Below, in pieces: positions 46,302 through 56,406 of a stretch of 64,000 nucleotides of DNA (within the stretch, counting starts at the first letter, position 1; each line of letters opens with the position of its first letter). The notes under the pieces were generated by a model, which saw only the letters and a program-made list of their open reading frames with translations, had not been told where the DNA came from and made no database searches. The translations under genes were made by a program, and so were the position numbers. The stretch is from Chrysoporthe austroafricana (Eukaryota > Ascomycota > Sordariomycetes > Diaporthales > Cryphonectriaceae), in NCBI GenBank assembly GCA_001051155.2, contig JYIP02000008.1, forward strand, positions 2,356,001 through 2,420,000, in the 5' to 3' direction.

Positions 46302-48161
46302 ATGGGTGAGCCCGACGCCGGGCCGCTCTCAGAGGTGGCGACCGAGGAGAGCACGGAGCCCTACTCCCAGGGCGAGATCGATGCCCGTATGAGGAGCTTT
46401 CGGGAAGAGAGGCAGATGCACGAAGCTGCCGCCATGGCCAGCTCCGCCGTCCATCTGGATGACCTGGTTGTCCCCAAGGACAAGGACATCCGTATCTTGG
46501 TCCGGCCTCTCACCCGCGCGCGCTCCGTCAGCCCCGGCAACCTCGACAACTGCGAATGGCTTCAGCTCACAGCCGAGGTTGCCGAGCCCAACCAGCCAGA
46601 ACAGAAGGTCCTTGCTGTGACTCAGACCGAACGGGATATCAAGTTCTCCGTCCGCATGCCTGGCGAGAGCCTCGAGAACCGGCCCCCTCTGTGGTGCGAG
46701 CTCTATTTCGATCCCGCCAGCGATCATCAGATCTTCCTCAACTGCTCGGACCTGCCTTTGACGCTGTTGAGAGTGTCACAGCAGCCGGCCCTGAGTCCTG
46801 GCCACGACCATGTTGTCAACCCCCAGATGACCCAGAAGCTCGGGCCTGGGACTTGGAGGATCAAGGTTACCGGCATCAACGTCATCGACTTCAGGATTGT
46901 CGAGAAGCGCCCCGCTATCCGCAGGCTTCCTTCCACTACATCGTCATCCTCGACATCCCTCAGCGACACGATCAACGCCGCTGGTAAACGGAGACTCTCC
47001 GAAGGCAGTGCTTCCGGGCCCGACAAGAGACTCCGTGCTGAGGACTCCATGGCCCACAGCGAAGATAGAGTAGTGATGTTTATGAGACCAGGCAACGCCG
47101 CGGATCCGCTGGTCTTCTCGCTGCCGAGCGAGGACAAGGGGAAGGAGGTCGTGAGCACCAACGGCAATCCCCTTATCGAGTTGGAGGATGGTGCTACAGT
47201 CGAGATTCCAGGTGGCGAGGTCTACACGATCAAGAAGGTGGACTTGATCGCGTCCACGAGTCTCAGTGCCGTCGCCAGGGCTGAGTTCTCGAAAGTGCCT
47301 GACAGCATCATCACCGTCAAGGTTCTCAAGACGAGCCTCACGCAGAGGGCCAATGTCACACCCCGCCCACACGACGAAGCGCGGAACCTGATGCGTCAAT
47401 CCGAGACCTGGCTGCGTGAGTTCGTGAATCACGAGCAGCTGAACCACAAGTCAATTCCGCGGTTGTTTGGGGGCGATGCTCGGTACCTATCGTTATATAT
47501 GGAACATATCGAGGCAAAGGACTTAACAACGCGCGGCATATGGCAGAACGCCCAAACCACCATGTTCATGGGACACCGCTCTGACGCGGAGCGGATCCTT
47601 CGTGATATAAGCAGTGCCCTAGATTACTTGCACGGCCAAAACCTCACGCATAATGACATCAAGCCGGGCAATATCATGTACAACCCACAGCGTGGCGCCG
47701 TGCTCTGCGACTTTGGTATGAGCTTCGACAAGAGCGCGAGCCAGCATGGGATCGGGGGAACTCCCTACTACATCGGTCCCGAGTTCATTGGACACAGACT
47801 GCGCGGCGCAACCGGCGACGTGTGGGCTTTGGGCGTCACAATGCTCTATGTTCTTGGCAAGATCGGGTTTCCCGAGGCAAGGGCATTGAAGAACCACCCC
47901 CGCCACCTTTACTGGCAGATCCGAGATGTCAATGCATCGACGCAGATGCAGCGGGTGCAGCTAGGGTCTGATGGGCAGACAGCCGTGCAGAAGATGAGAA
48001 GCTGGTTAGACGATGTCGGTGAGGCGAAGAAGCGGTTGAATATGAAAGACAGGATGGAGCGGCTGGTTGCAGACATGCTTGCTTTGAAACCCAGCCAGCG
48101 CATCACGATGCGGAAGATCGTGGAAGGCATGGCGAAGGTTCCCGTGCAGAGTGAGGGATGA
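46302..48161 (+). CDS. Fungal Ser/Thr protein kinase with N-terminal beta-rich domain
   Basis: A single 619-codon exon. Residues about 55-215 form a non-kinase domain (RILVRPLTRARSVSP, WCELYFDPASDHQIFLN, PGTWRIKVTGINVIDFRIVEKRP) typical of a fungal-specific kinase family. A Ser-rich linker with KRRLSEG and DKRLR follows. The kinase domain begins near residue 315. The glycine loop is poorly conserved (DLIASTSLSAVARAEF), but the ATP-binding Lys is in ITVKVLKTS. The catalytic loop is HNDIKPGNIM (about 450) with Asn replacing Arg of HRD. DFG is present (CDFGMSF, about 470), and the activation segment ends GTPYYIGPEF with GPE in place of APE. Loss of the HRD Arg suggests activity independent of activation-loop phosphorylation. 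Substrate and pathway are unknown. The last lobe contains DVWALGVTMLYVLG. Confidence 0.88.
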   Translation: MGEPDAGPLSEVATEESTEPYSQGEIDARMRSFREERQMHEAAAMASSAVHLDDLVVPKDKDIRILVRPLTRARSVSPGNLDNCEWLQLTAEVAEPNQPEQKVLAVTQTERDIKFSVRMPGESLENRPPLWCELYFDPASDHQIFLNCSDLPLTLLRVSQQPALSPGHDHVVNPQMTQKLGPGTWRIKVTGINVIDFRIVEKRPAIRRLPSTTSSSSTSLSDTINAAGKRRLSEGSASGPDKRLRAEDSMAHSEDRVVMFMRPGNAADPLVFSLPSEDKGKEVVSTNGNPLIELEDGATVEIPGGEVYTIKKVDLIASTSLSAVARAEFSKVPDSIITVKVLKTSLTQRANVTPRPHDEARNLMRQSETWLREFVNHEQLNHKSIPRLFGGDARYLSLYMEHIEAKDLTTRGIWQNAQTTMFMGHRSDAERILRDISSALDYLHGQNLTHNDIKPGNIMYNPQRGAVLCDFGMSFDKSASQHGIGGTPYYIGPEFIGHRLRGATGDVWALGVTMLYVLGKIGFPEARALKNHPRHLYWQIRDVNASTQMQRVQLGSDGQTAVQKMRSWLDDVGEAKKRLNMKDRMERLVADMLALKPSQRITMRKIVEGMAKVPVQSEG

Positions 48162-48981
48162 AGGACGCACGCTGATGAGGTCAGATACTTCTGAGGTGCA
48201 CAACAACGGAACAACGGAACAACAGTATCAATCAGAGCAAATAAAGACAGATGAGAGAATGATCACATCGGCAAAATGGCGAGACTGGGATTTCTTTGCA
48301 TACATATGGTCCTTGTTCGTCAGACTCGACACCGTGGAGGAGGCGGATATACCAGAACTTGATGGCAAGTGTCCTTTCCTCCTCGCTCAGCTGAGATTTG
48401 GGCCTCAACGCACCAGCGCCGGTCGATCCATCTGCTGGGGAGTTTCTATTTCTGACGTCCATCACAGCCTTGTCATTGCCTGACCACTGGCCAGTCTGAC
48501 GTTCCCGGCTTGACTGCAGCGGGTCACGGAAACCCGGCTCTCTGGTCTCTATACGTGGCCATGTGCAGCCTGTCGCAGCAGGAGGCTTTACAACAAGATC
48601 ACGAGCACAGGATGGTCCTCCAGGCTTTAGGTAGCTGGGTTCTGCTCCCAACTTTGAGCACGCGTCGCCATACATCTCGCGCCCATCAGCTTGCTACCGA
48701 CGCCAAGACTACCTTTGTCTCGACTACAGCTGTTACCGCCCAAGATGCACAGAATCTGCCATCTTATGAGCTGACGTCCATGCTTGACATAGCAAATGAA
48801 CTTTGTGGAACACTTGTTTGAAGGAAGGATGCATATATTGGGTGCATCGCGGATCACAGCAGTAGATGGAGTCTTCAGAATACAACTCCAATCACACACG
48901 TGTGCACCGTGCCACAATACTTTAGACCGGCGGGGATTCTTCCCCTTGACACCCGTGACAGTGCTTGCCCCCGTTCTCTAT
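48162..48981. other. Convergent spacer, kinase / GH114
   Basis: 0.8 kb between two 3' ends. Only short frames; no gene seen. Confidence 0.6.
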
Positions 48982-49656
48982 TCAAGAAGTCTGCACCCAT
49001 TGGTCTAGCCTGACGTTCTTGATGATAGTCGAAAAGCCCAAGCCACGTGCTCGAAAACACTTGTCCCTCTTCCTCCCGCTCACGTCCCTCCCGTCATTCT
49101 GCCTGTCGCTATCCGGATCCTCCCCCTTCGGATATTCGACGTGAAAGACGGGCTTCCCCGCCCTGATGAAGGGCACGAACTGCTGCTCGTCCCCGAACTG
49201 CACCGCCTGCTCGCAGACGGCCCACTGGACGTCGCCGAGGACGCGCGGGGCGACGTCGCCGGCGTTCTTGAGGCCGGCGGCCAGGCCGCGGGCGTGCGCC
49301 TCGCGCGCGAGCCAGGCCACGTAGCCGGCGGCGCCGTCCCGGGTCAGCCCCAGGCCGCTGTCGTTGTCCCACCCGTCGACGTTGTCCGGGTCGACGCCGT
49401 CGAAGCCCTTGCGCGCGGCGAGGTCGAGGCGCGCCAGCATCACCCCGTGCCGGACCGCCGGGTCTGCCGTCTGCACCCACCGCTCGCCCGCCCAGCCGTC
49501 GAGCGCGCGGCCGAGGCTCGCGGCCGGGAAGAGCGCCGCGTCCGGCCGCCAGTCCTCGAGGGTCCCCGCCGAGAAGTAGGCTATCACCTTGCGGCCGCGC
49601 TGGTGGAGCGCCGAGACGGTGGAGGCAGGCGTGTCACTGCTCTGGTTGTCAGCGTC

Positions 49657-49695
<39 letters not shown>

Positions 49696-49900
49696 TTTCT
49701 TTTTTTTTCTTCTCTTCGCCATTCTCTACTCTTTCACATCGGGGCGCTCACAACAGGTCGACGATCCACACGTCGAACTGCTCGATGGTGTGGTCGAGGC
49801 GCACCGGGTGGTGCAGCACGTAGTTCCAGGTTGCGCCGACCGGGGGCTGCCAGATGAAACCGGCTGGCCGCGGCGGGATGGGCGGAGGGATTCCGGTCAT
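48982..49900 (-). CDS. GH114-family glycosidase (endo-alpha-1,4-polygalactosaminidase-like)
   Basis: Two minus-strand exons (49900-49752, 49639-48982) around a 112-bp intron encode 268 residues. The junction restores the family motif VDLF-SDTPASTVSALH. TIM-barrel landmarks are WQPPVGATWNY near the start, GRKVIAYFSAGTLEDWRPD, the ALDGWAGERW strand, GFDGVDPDNVDGWDN, GLKNAGD and CEQAVQFGDE, all standard for glycoside hydrolase family 114. The founding member of that family cleaves galactosaminogalactan-like polymers. The chosen start gives MTGIPPPIPPRPAGF and no signal peptide, although family members are normally secreted. An upstream signal exon may have been missed or lost. The intron is unusual, carrying a long GA/CT microsatellite and poly-T (A) tract. 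An ATG inside the intron makes a false 246-codon frame beginning with a Lys/Arg/Glu run. Confidence 0.88.
49663..49710. repeat. CT dinucleotide repeat plus T tract inside the GH114 intron
   Basis: About a dozen CT units followed by two T runs separated by C. On the coding (minus) strand it reads A-rich then (GA)n, ending about 20 nt before the acceptor. It is intronic and likely length-variable. Confidence 0.85.
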
Positions 49901-50701
49901 GATTCATTCACATGCCAGGGTGGAGGGAGGGGGGAGGGAAACCGGTATGCCAGGTTGATGTTATTTTGGGCAGGCCCTTTCTGCACCGTGCCTTATTATT
50001 TCCGGTGCCCCAGATTGAGGATCGAGGGGAGCCTGAGCGGTGGCGGCGCCGTAAGCGAGGTGGACGTGTGGATGGCTGGGGGGAGATGGAGGATCGAGAT
50101 GGCGCTCTCCGGACCCAGGGGGCTTAGACCGATGCCGAAGCGGCTGTCCCGAGGTTTTCTCGGGAGCAGCTGCATGAGGAGTGGGACTAGGCTAACGGGC
50201 TGACAGTTTGCAAAGCCAAAGAGTGACAAGGCAAAAGCATAATCTAGTTTGACCAAGACAAGCAGACATGTTATCGCTGGGTCTTTTACCATGAGAATTG
50301 TCCGAAGTATTCGACGCCGAGTAATTACTGCTGTCGAGAATACGGCGGCCATCACCTCGAAATCAGTCTAAAGAGTAATAGTAATTATGTCCCTAGGGAA
50401 TTGCGACAAGTTAGTATCCAATGCCTTGTGTGTATGCATGATGGTAGCCCGCGTCAGCCCAAACCCGAGGTCACAAACTACGGGCTCGGGGTCGGCCTTG
50501 AATCAACATCACTCACTGGCGACGACATGAGAACGAAAACATATAAAGACGCAGTGAATCTTGCTGTTAATAGATCCGAAAAGACCATTGTGACATCCAG
50601 TGTCTTTTCTTCTTGCTCGGCCCCAAGTTGCTCGGAATCTCATCTGCCACACGTGAACGCCTGCTTTTCTTGCCCTCTGCTACCAACAACGTCAGAACAA
50701 A
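49901..50701. other. Divergent spacer, GH114 / O-methyltransferase
   Basis: 0.8 kb shared upstream region. A TATA-like box for the O-methyltransferase is at 50542-50548. No convincing signal-peptide exon for GH114 was found on the minus strand. Confidence 0.55.
50542..50548 (+). promoter_or_regulatory. Candidate TATA box of the O-methyltransferase gene
   Basis: TATAAAG, 154 bp upstream of the start codon, preceded by an A-rich stretch. Position is plausible for a fungal promoter with an intermediate leader. Confidence 0.4.
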
Positions 50702-52319
50702 ATGCCTCTCCAGATGGACCGCATCACCGCGCTCACCGAGCAGCTCAGCCAGGGCAGCAAGCAGCTGGGTTCTGGAGACGACAGTACCCGGTTGAAGCTG
50801 CTCCAGGTGGCATGGGATCTAGCCAGGGCCCTGGAGACGCCCCGAGAGACTCTTTTGAAGACATGGTTGCTTGATGTTGGTCTATCATTCTCTTTCGATG
50901 ATGCATTGCCGGATCTTTCGAGACCAGCTTTGCATATCGCCTCCTCCCATGGCAGGGAGAAGAAGACTGGCCAAAAATTGACTAACCAACGGATCACAGT
51001 CTACGACGAAGACAGTCATGAAGGTTGCTTTCGACCTCAAGCTTTTCCAGCAGCTGATCCCGGACGAAAGCCAAGCCAAGGGAAGCGCTGAATTGGCAGA
51101 AAAGACGGGAGCCGAAGAAGCCCTCCTCAGTAAGTCACCTGCCCATGTCGGATTTTGAACAAGAGAAGATCCTGTACTTACGCATCCAAGTCCGTCTGCT
51201 CAAGCACCTCGCCGCGACCGGTTGCATCGGTGAGGCTGGTCCCGACCAATATTGGGCGAATGATCTCGCGCAGGCTCTTGCCACAGAAGACATTCAGGAT
51301 GCCTTCGAGATGCAGTTCGTATACAACCAGCACAGCCCCTCCCCCCCCGGGTTCCTTACCTTACTGCATACCCTAACACTTTACACCATCTAGTGGCATG
51401 ACCATGGAGTCGGCCATGAGAGCGCTCCCAGAATATCTGGCCGAGCGTGGCTACCGCGAACCAACGGATGGACTCGACAGCCCGATGCAGAAGGCTTTCA
51501 ACACCAAGCTGCACGCTTTCGAGTTCATCAAGAAGGACCCCAAGCTGGCCCGCGGGTTCAAGGCCGCGGTTCTGGACCAGCAGGGCTTCCGGCGTGCGCA
51601 CTGGGCCGACCCGGAGTTCTACCCGGTTCAGGAGCGGCTCATCACTGGCCTCAAGGAGGACAGCGTCGTGATGGTCGACATTGGCGGTGGCATGGGCCTG
51701 GATCGTAAGACACCTGCTCGCGCCCCCAGGCATCCCAAGTCTAGAGAGTGACTGACTGGCTGACCGTCCGGGCAAAAGTGCTCGACATGCACAAGGCCAC
51801 GCCTGGCCAGGCTGGTGCGCGGCTCATCCTGCAGGATACTGAGCAGGTGCTCGGCATGACGAACGAATTTCCGCCCAGGATCGAGAAGATGACGCACGAC
51901 TTCTTCCAGCCGCAGCCGGTTGAGGGCGCTCGCGCGTACTACTTTCACCGCGTGGTAAGCATCTGTCTTTGCAATTCCGCATTGTGTCCCCGGGGTTTTA
52001 CCCTACAGCCCGCTGATCGCCAACCATTTAGTTCCACGACTGGACCGACGACAAGTGCCGGGAGATCCTCCTGGCGCTCAAGCCGGCCATGACGCCCGGC
52101 TACAGCAAGGTGCTGGTCCAGGACAACGTCATCCCCGCGCAGGGCGCGACGTGGATCTCCACGGCGTCCGACCTGCTCATGATGTGTGGCTTTGCTGGAA
52201 AGGAGAGGAGCGAGAAGAATTTCAGGGCACTCTTCGATAGCGTCGGCATGAAGGTCACCGGAATCTGGACTAGGGCGCCGGGCGAGGAGAGCGTGGTTGA
52301 GGCTGTTGTGCCAGAGTAG
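50702..52319 (+). CDS. SAM-dependent O-methyltransferase, family 2 (COMT-like)
   Basis: Six exons (50702-50875, 51000-51129, 51191-51314, 51394-51704, 51779-51954, 52032-52319) give 400 residues, the family's normal size. The N-terminal helical dimerisation domain reads VAFDLKLFQQL and LIRLLKHLAATG (across an intron). The SAM-binding glycine motif is MVDIGGGMGLD (about 235-246). Next come LILQDTEQVL and the catalytic His in FHDW (His 307, directly after an intron), then DNVIPAQG and RSEKNFRALFDSVGMKV near the end. It transfers methyl from SAM to a phenolic or other hydroxyl of a small molecule, as in secondary-metabolite tailoring. The first donor (GTTGGT) is weak and the third (GTTCGT) non-optimal, but both are needed for frame continuity. 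No backbone synthase is nearby. Confidence 0.88.
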
Positions 52320-54406
52320 GGCCGGGTAGTCCGTGCCGAATAGCATTGTGGACGCCCTGGCGAGCCCTATGCACTCCCGATTCCATAAATATCATTCCTC
52401 TCACTGACATTCCCCATTACCCTCGCAAGCATGAATCTGCAATGACAGTAAAAGCTGGGTCCCGGCATGCACCCTGAATCGTGAGCGCGCGGATCCACTA
52501 CTGAGCCGAGTTGGATCCTGACTGCTGAGGGCTTCGGCCCCGATGCGGTGGAGCTCTGGCCGGAGCGAGTCTCAGTCCCTTGAACAATGCCGTGAGGCAT
52601 GACTTGCGCGTTCCCCGTCCCCACAAGCTGCGGCCGCGGCGCGTGGCCTGTGGGACGCGCAGCAGGCCAAAGATTTCCCACCACATAATTAATGATTAGC
52701 CGCTGCGCAAGAGTAGTTCCAACGCGTGAGGTCTATCCAACTAACTATTCCAGCCGTCCATAAGGAGATTATTTACTTGGCAGCATCGGTCGGTTGGAAC
52801 CGATACGGTATAAGTGACCCTATAGCGTCGGACCCAGTTTAATAAACAAACTAAGTGCCAAGTCCGGAGAATTATGAAAACAATGACAGCCCGTGCAGCC
52901 CTGTATATACAGTAAGTAGCAAGGGCTATGGCTATAGGGCTCCACCCAGAATTACGCAGCTGTTCCCCTGCACCCTGCACCACCCCCGGGATGGATTAGC
53001 TTTAGACTTGCTCGTGCTCCCACAAGCTTCGGTTTCGCTTTCCAATCCTAGGTGCAACATTACATACCTACGCACTCTACGTAGCCTCTCTCGTTCTAGC
53101 GTTAGGGCTTGGTCACCCCTTAGAGCTAGGGTGTCGGGTGCCAGGTCGACCTCTACCTACCACCTAGTATGGCAGTATATAGCCTGCAGTATAGGTTATC
53201 TCCAGTTAGCCGCGGGTGGTCCCCCTTTTTGAGAGCTGCGATCTCGGGTATCTATAAGATGTCTTATCATGTGACTGAAATGCCAAGATAGGGGTTCACA
53301 ACGATCGAGACGTCGCGAGAGACTAGTGCGAGCCCTGCACGGGCCGCTTTTCCGGCGTTTCAGCGTTCATCGCGATGGCATGATGCTGCGCAGCATTTTG
53401 CGGTTGCGCCCTGTCCAACTGCGCCCGAGGTAAACAAGGCTCCTCGGAAGGGATACCGGTTTCAACCCGATGATCTTCCGTGAACGCGCCGGGATAGTAC
53501 TATATAATCGGCGGAAGCCGACTTGGCAATCACATGGTTGCCGCCAGGGTTCTTTGGGTCGCTGCAGGAGGTGATTAGAGCCTCAAGAAACCAAGGCTGG
53601 GGGCTGGGTAGCATCGCTTAAGTAGCTGCCCCTGACCGCTCGGGTCACCAACCGCCCTGCCCCTGATTGAGGCGCTGTATGATGGCTACCCCAGGGGCTC
53701 GGATTTCCAATTTAAGCGGTTGATGGCACCATGGCCTGCTCCACTTTGATAATTTGGACAGGGACGACGCGTCCCCTGGGGGTAATGTGATAGGCCTTCG
53801 AGACGTCGTCTAAGGATTTAGCGACGACTGGTCATAGAGTTGGCGGGCCTTCAGCCGTCATTCCTACCTTCAACAAGTCTGCGGGATTGGCTGTGTTTCC
53901 CAGCTGGAGCACATCGCGTTAGTGCCTTGCATTTTAAAACTCTCGAGGACTAATAAAGCATGATATGTAGCAGATCACAAAGCCACGGACAACAAGACTT
54001 CAATCTCTTCTTCCACCCCACCGAAGTCTAGAAGAACAAAACAATGACTAAGAAGAAGGATTTTTCATGGAATTTTATGTAAGTGGGATGACGGGGACGA
54101 AGCTGTCGCCAGTAACAAGAAATAATAGTGTCGCAATGTGTTTTTTTCCACCAGTTCGAAACCAAACGAAGATACGCGGCCATGAAAATAGTTTATGTCT
54201 ACGGAATGCACGTAGCCCAAACTGCCAACAACATGGTCGCAAGGTCATTTTGATAAAAGGATCATCGTCTATGTACGCCCAACGCAGTCCAACGCATGTA
54301 AAAATCCCCCGCTGCAAAACCTATGGAAACATCACTAGCACTTCACGCCTCCCCGAAAGACTTCCTGACATCGCATCTGTTTCATCATTCAGGACCAGTC
54401 AAGCCC
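52320..54406. other. AT-richer, probably decayed spacer
   Basis: 2.1 kb without a supportable gene. From about 52690 to 53270 the sequence is rich in CTA/TAG/TAT trinucleotides. The look is that of a mutated repeat, but no terminal repeats or motifs were found. Confidence 0.5.
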
Positions 54407-55020
54407 TCACTTTGAGACAGAGGCAGGAGCATCAGTCTTGATGTTCACAGGGGTCAGTGCATCAGCCGCCGTGTTGTCCTCGTTCCAGGTCAGACTCCAC
54501 GCTGCAACTCCGTCAACTTCCACCTGCTTAGCCCAGAACTTCGCCTCAAAGTCAGAACCATCGAGGTATACAAGCTGCTGGCCATAGGTTGTGATCCCAG
54601 TGGTGGCATTTGTCGCAATGCTGACGGCGCCGAGGCTGCTATCGGTGTTAAGATGCAGGCCGCCGGGAGAGGTTCCGTTGTTCAGAGTAGCGGTAGTAGT
54701 ACTTGTAGACGCCTCCGTGATGGCGGGAATGTCCCATGTAACTGACAGCAGGTTTGCAGAAGTCGTGTTTGTCGGAGCAATGTACAGCTGGCCTGATGGG
54801 CTTGTCAGACATCCGTGTCTTGGGATACAGCTAGCCTTTGATTTAAAGCAGAATACTCACCATCACTATGACTATAGAGGACGGGAAATCCAGAGATGTT
54901 CAAGCCATAGGCGTAGAGAGTGGCGCCTGTGGTCGCGGAGGCACGCTTGGAAGCAAGGTCCCAGGGGAGCGCTAGAGTGCCCGGCAGAGCAAAGACGGGG
55001 ATGAAGCTTGCCCAACGCAT
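54407..55020 (-). CDS. Small secreted cysteine-free glycoprotein, unknown function
   Basis: Two minus-strand exons (55020-54861, 54792-54407) with a 68-bp intron encode 181 residues. The second exon has no ATG and is easily overlooked, yet it is open for 128 codons in the frame demanded by the splice. The junction gives SHSDGQLYIAP. A signal peptide (MRWASFIPVFALPGTLA) is followed by DLASKR, a possible Kex2-type site. The mature part is Thr/Ser/Ala-rich with strands such as LLSVTWDIPA and AKFWAKQVEVDG. It has N-glycosylation sequons (NIS, NTT, NGT, NAT) and no cysteine at all. That excludes the usual disulfide-rich effector type and is closer to beta-rich wall-associated proteins. It lies divergent from the laccase gene, 1.4 kb away. 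I do not recognise a named family. Confidence 0.78.
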
Positions 55021-56406
55021 GTTGAAAGATTGAAGGGACAATGAGTGAAAGATACACGGAAGAGAGTGTTTGGATGGTAGTTACTGGGAAAATGAGTGAC
55101 GAGAAGACGGAATAGCTGTACTGTCTGCGAGTGTCCACACGGTCATCTAAGCGGGAGTCCTATCGCTCTTGTATGAGTCTGTAAAACTCCATACCTACTA
55201 TTTTTGGCCTCGTCGTCGTCAACATCTCGGATATCGAAGACACGGCCCTGCGGACGCGTACTACATAGTACGTAGACATACAGCAGGGCGCGGTAGTCGT
55301 TCTTCATCGGGAGTTCTATTGTTTTACCGGAGTACCCGCCCGGCCCACAGCCAGCTTGGAAACTACCCACTCTCCAACGTCACCAAGCCCCGTGGAGCCT
55401 TTAAGCGGGTCGACATCGACTCCACCGTGGCCGCCCTGAGCCTTTTCACGGGCCAATCCAAGGTAGTACTCAAGGACTGTGTGATCGAATTAGGAACAGC
55501 CGCACAGACGGGCCCACTTCTTTCATGATTCAGCCCATAGTCTTAGCCGCTGAACCTTGACATAAGCTTTCTAGAACCGTTCGATATCAAACCCATGACT
55601 ATATTGCAGTATCCAAGGTCCTGCTCAGTATAACCCTAACATCAAGATTCAAGTGAAGCTCCACAATAAGGTTTCTCCGACTCCTATTTCGGCCCCCTTG
55701 ACAGCTCGAAAGCAGTAGACTCGTCCGAACTGACAGATAAGGCCTTGCTGATTTGGTGAAATCGGGTAACCTGTTTCGGCCAATCATCAAGATCAAAAAG
55801 GCACCTATAGTGGATGTCACGACGCGGCTTTACTTGAGATTCGGCTCCCCTTTTCTCGTATTGTGCACGTGCTCGCGCCGCCGACCTACTAGGACCACTT
55901 GACAACATCCACTTTTGTTCTCAACAAGTCTCCCGCTATTGGTCAGTGAGCAATGGTTCTATTTTCATCGTGTGTATACCATCATCGATCTATCTATGGC
56001 AAGACACGCGGCCTTGTGGATATGCTAAGGGCAATGCTCCTTGAGCATTCGCATACGCCTCTGTAGCTGAGCCTCTCCGGACTCCGAAAACATACACTCC
56101 CTTTCTAACCGAGATGCCACTATTGTATCTTTGTGTAACGCGATGTGCCTTGAAGTCGTCAGCGCGATGCTCGCTATCGGCCGAGGAGACCCGAGGACCG
56201 AACCAACAAGTCGTAGTCCTCATGATGAATCTTTTTGGGCATCTCTTTCTTCAAGTATATAATACCGCCTTGGTAGAGCACTCAACGACGATGGATTCCT
56301 TCATCACCACCCACCTTCAATCCTTCACTATCCCTTCCATTCCTTCGTTCTCTCTTCTTGCCCTACCAAGTCTCTCTTTCCATCGACCTTCTGCAATCTT
56401 TTGGCC
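55021..56406. other. Divergent spacer, small secreted protein / laccase
   Basis: 1.4 kb. It includes an exon-like GC3-rich fragment at about 55352-55528 (see findings) and a strong TATA element for the laccase at 56256. Upstream ATGs at 56114 and 56290 lie in the likely laccase promoter or leader. Otherwise nothing recognisable. Confidence 0.5.
56256..56264 (+). promoter_or_regulatory. Candidate TATA box of the laccase gene
   Basis: TATATAATA, 143 bp upstream of the laccase ATG, followed by a C/T-rich leader (CTTCATCACC, TCTCTCTT). Confidence 0.45.
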
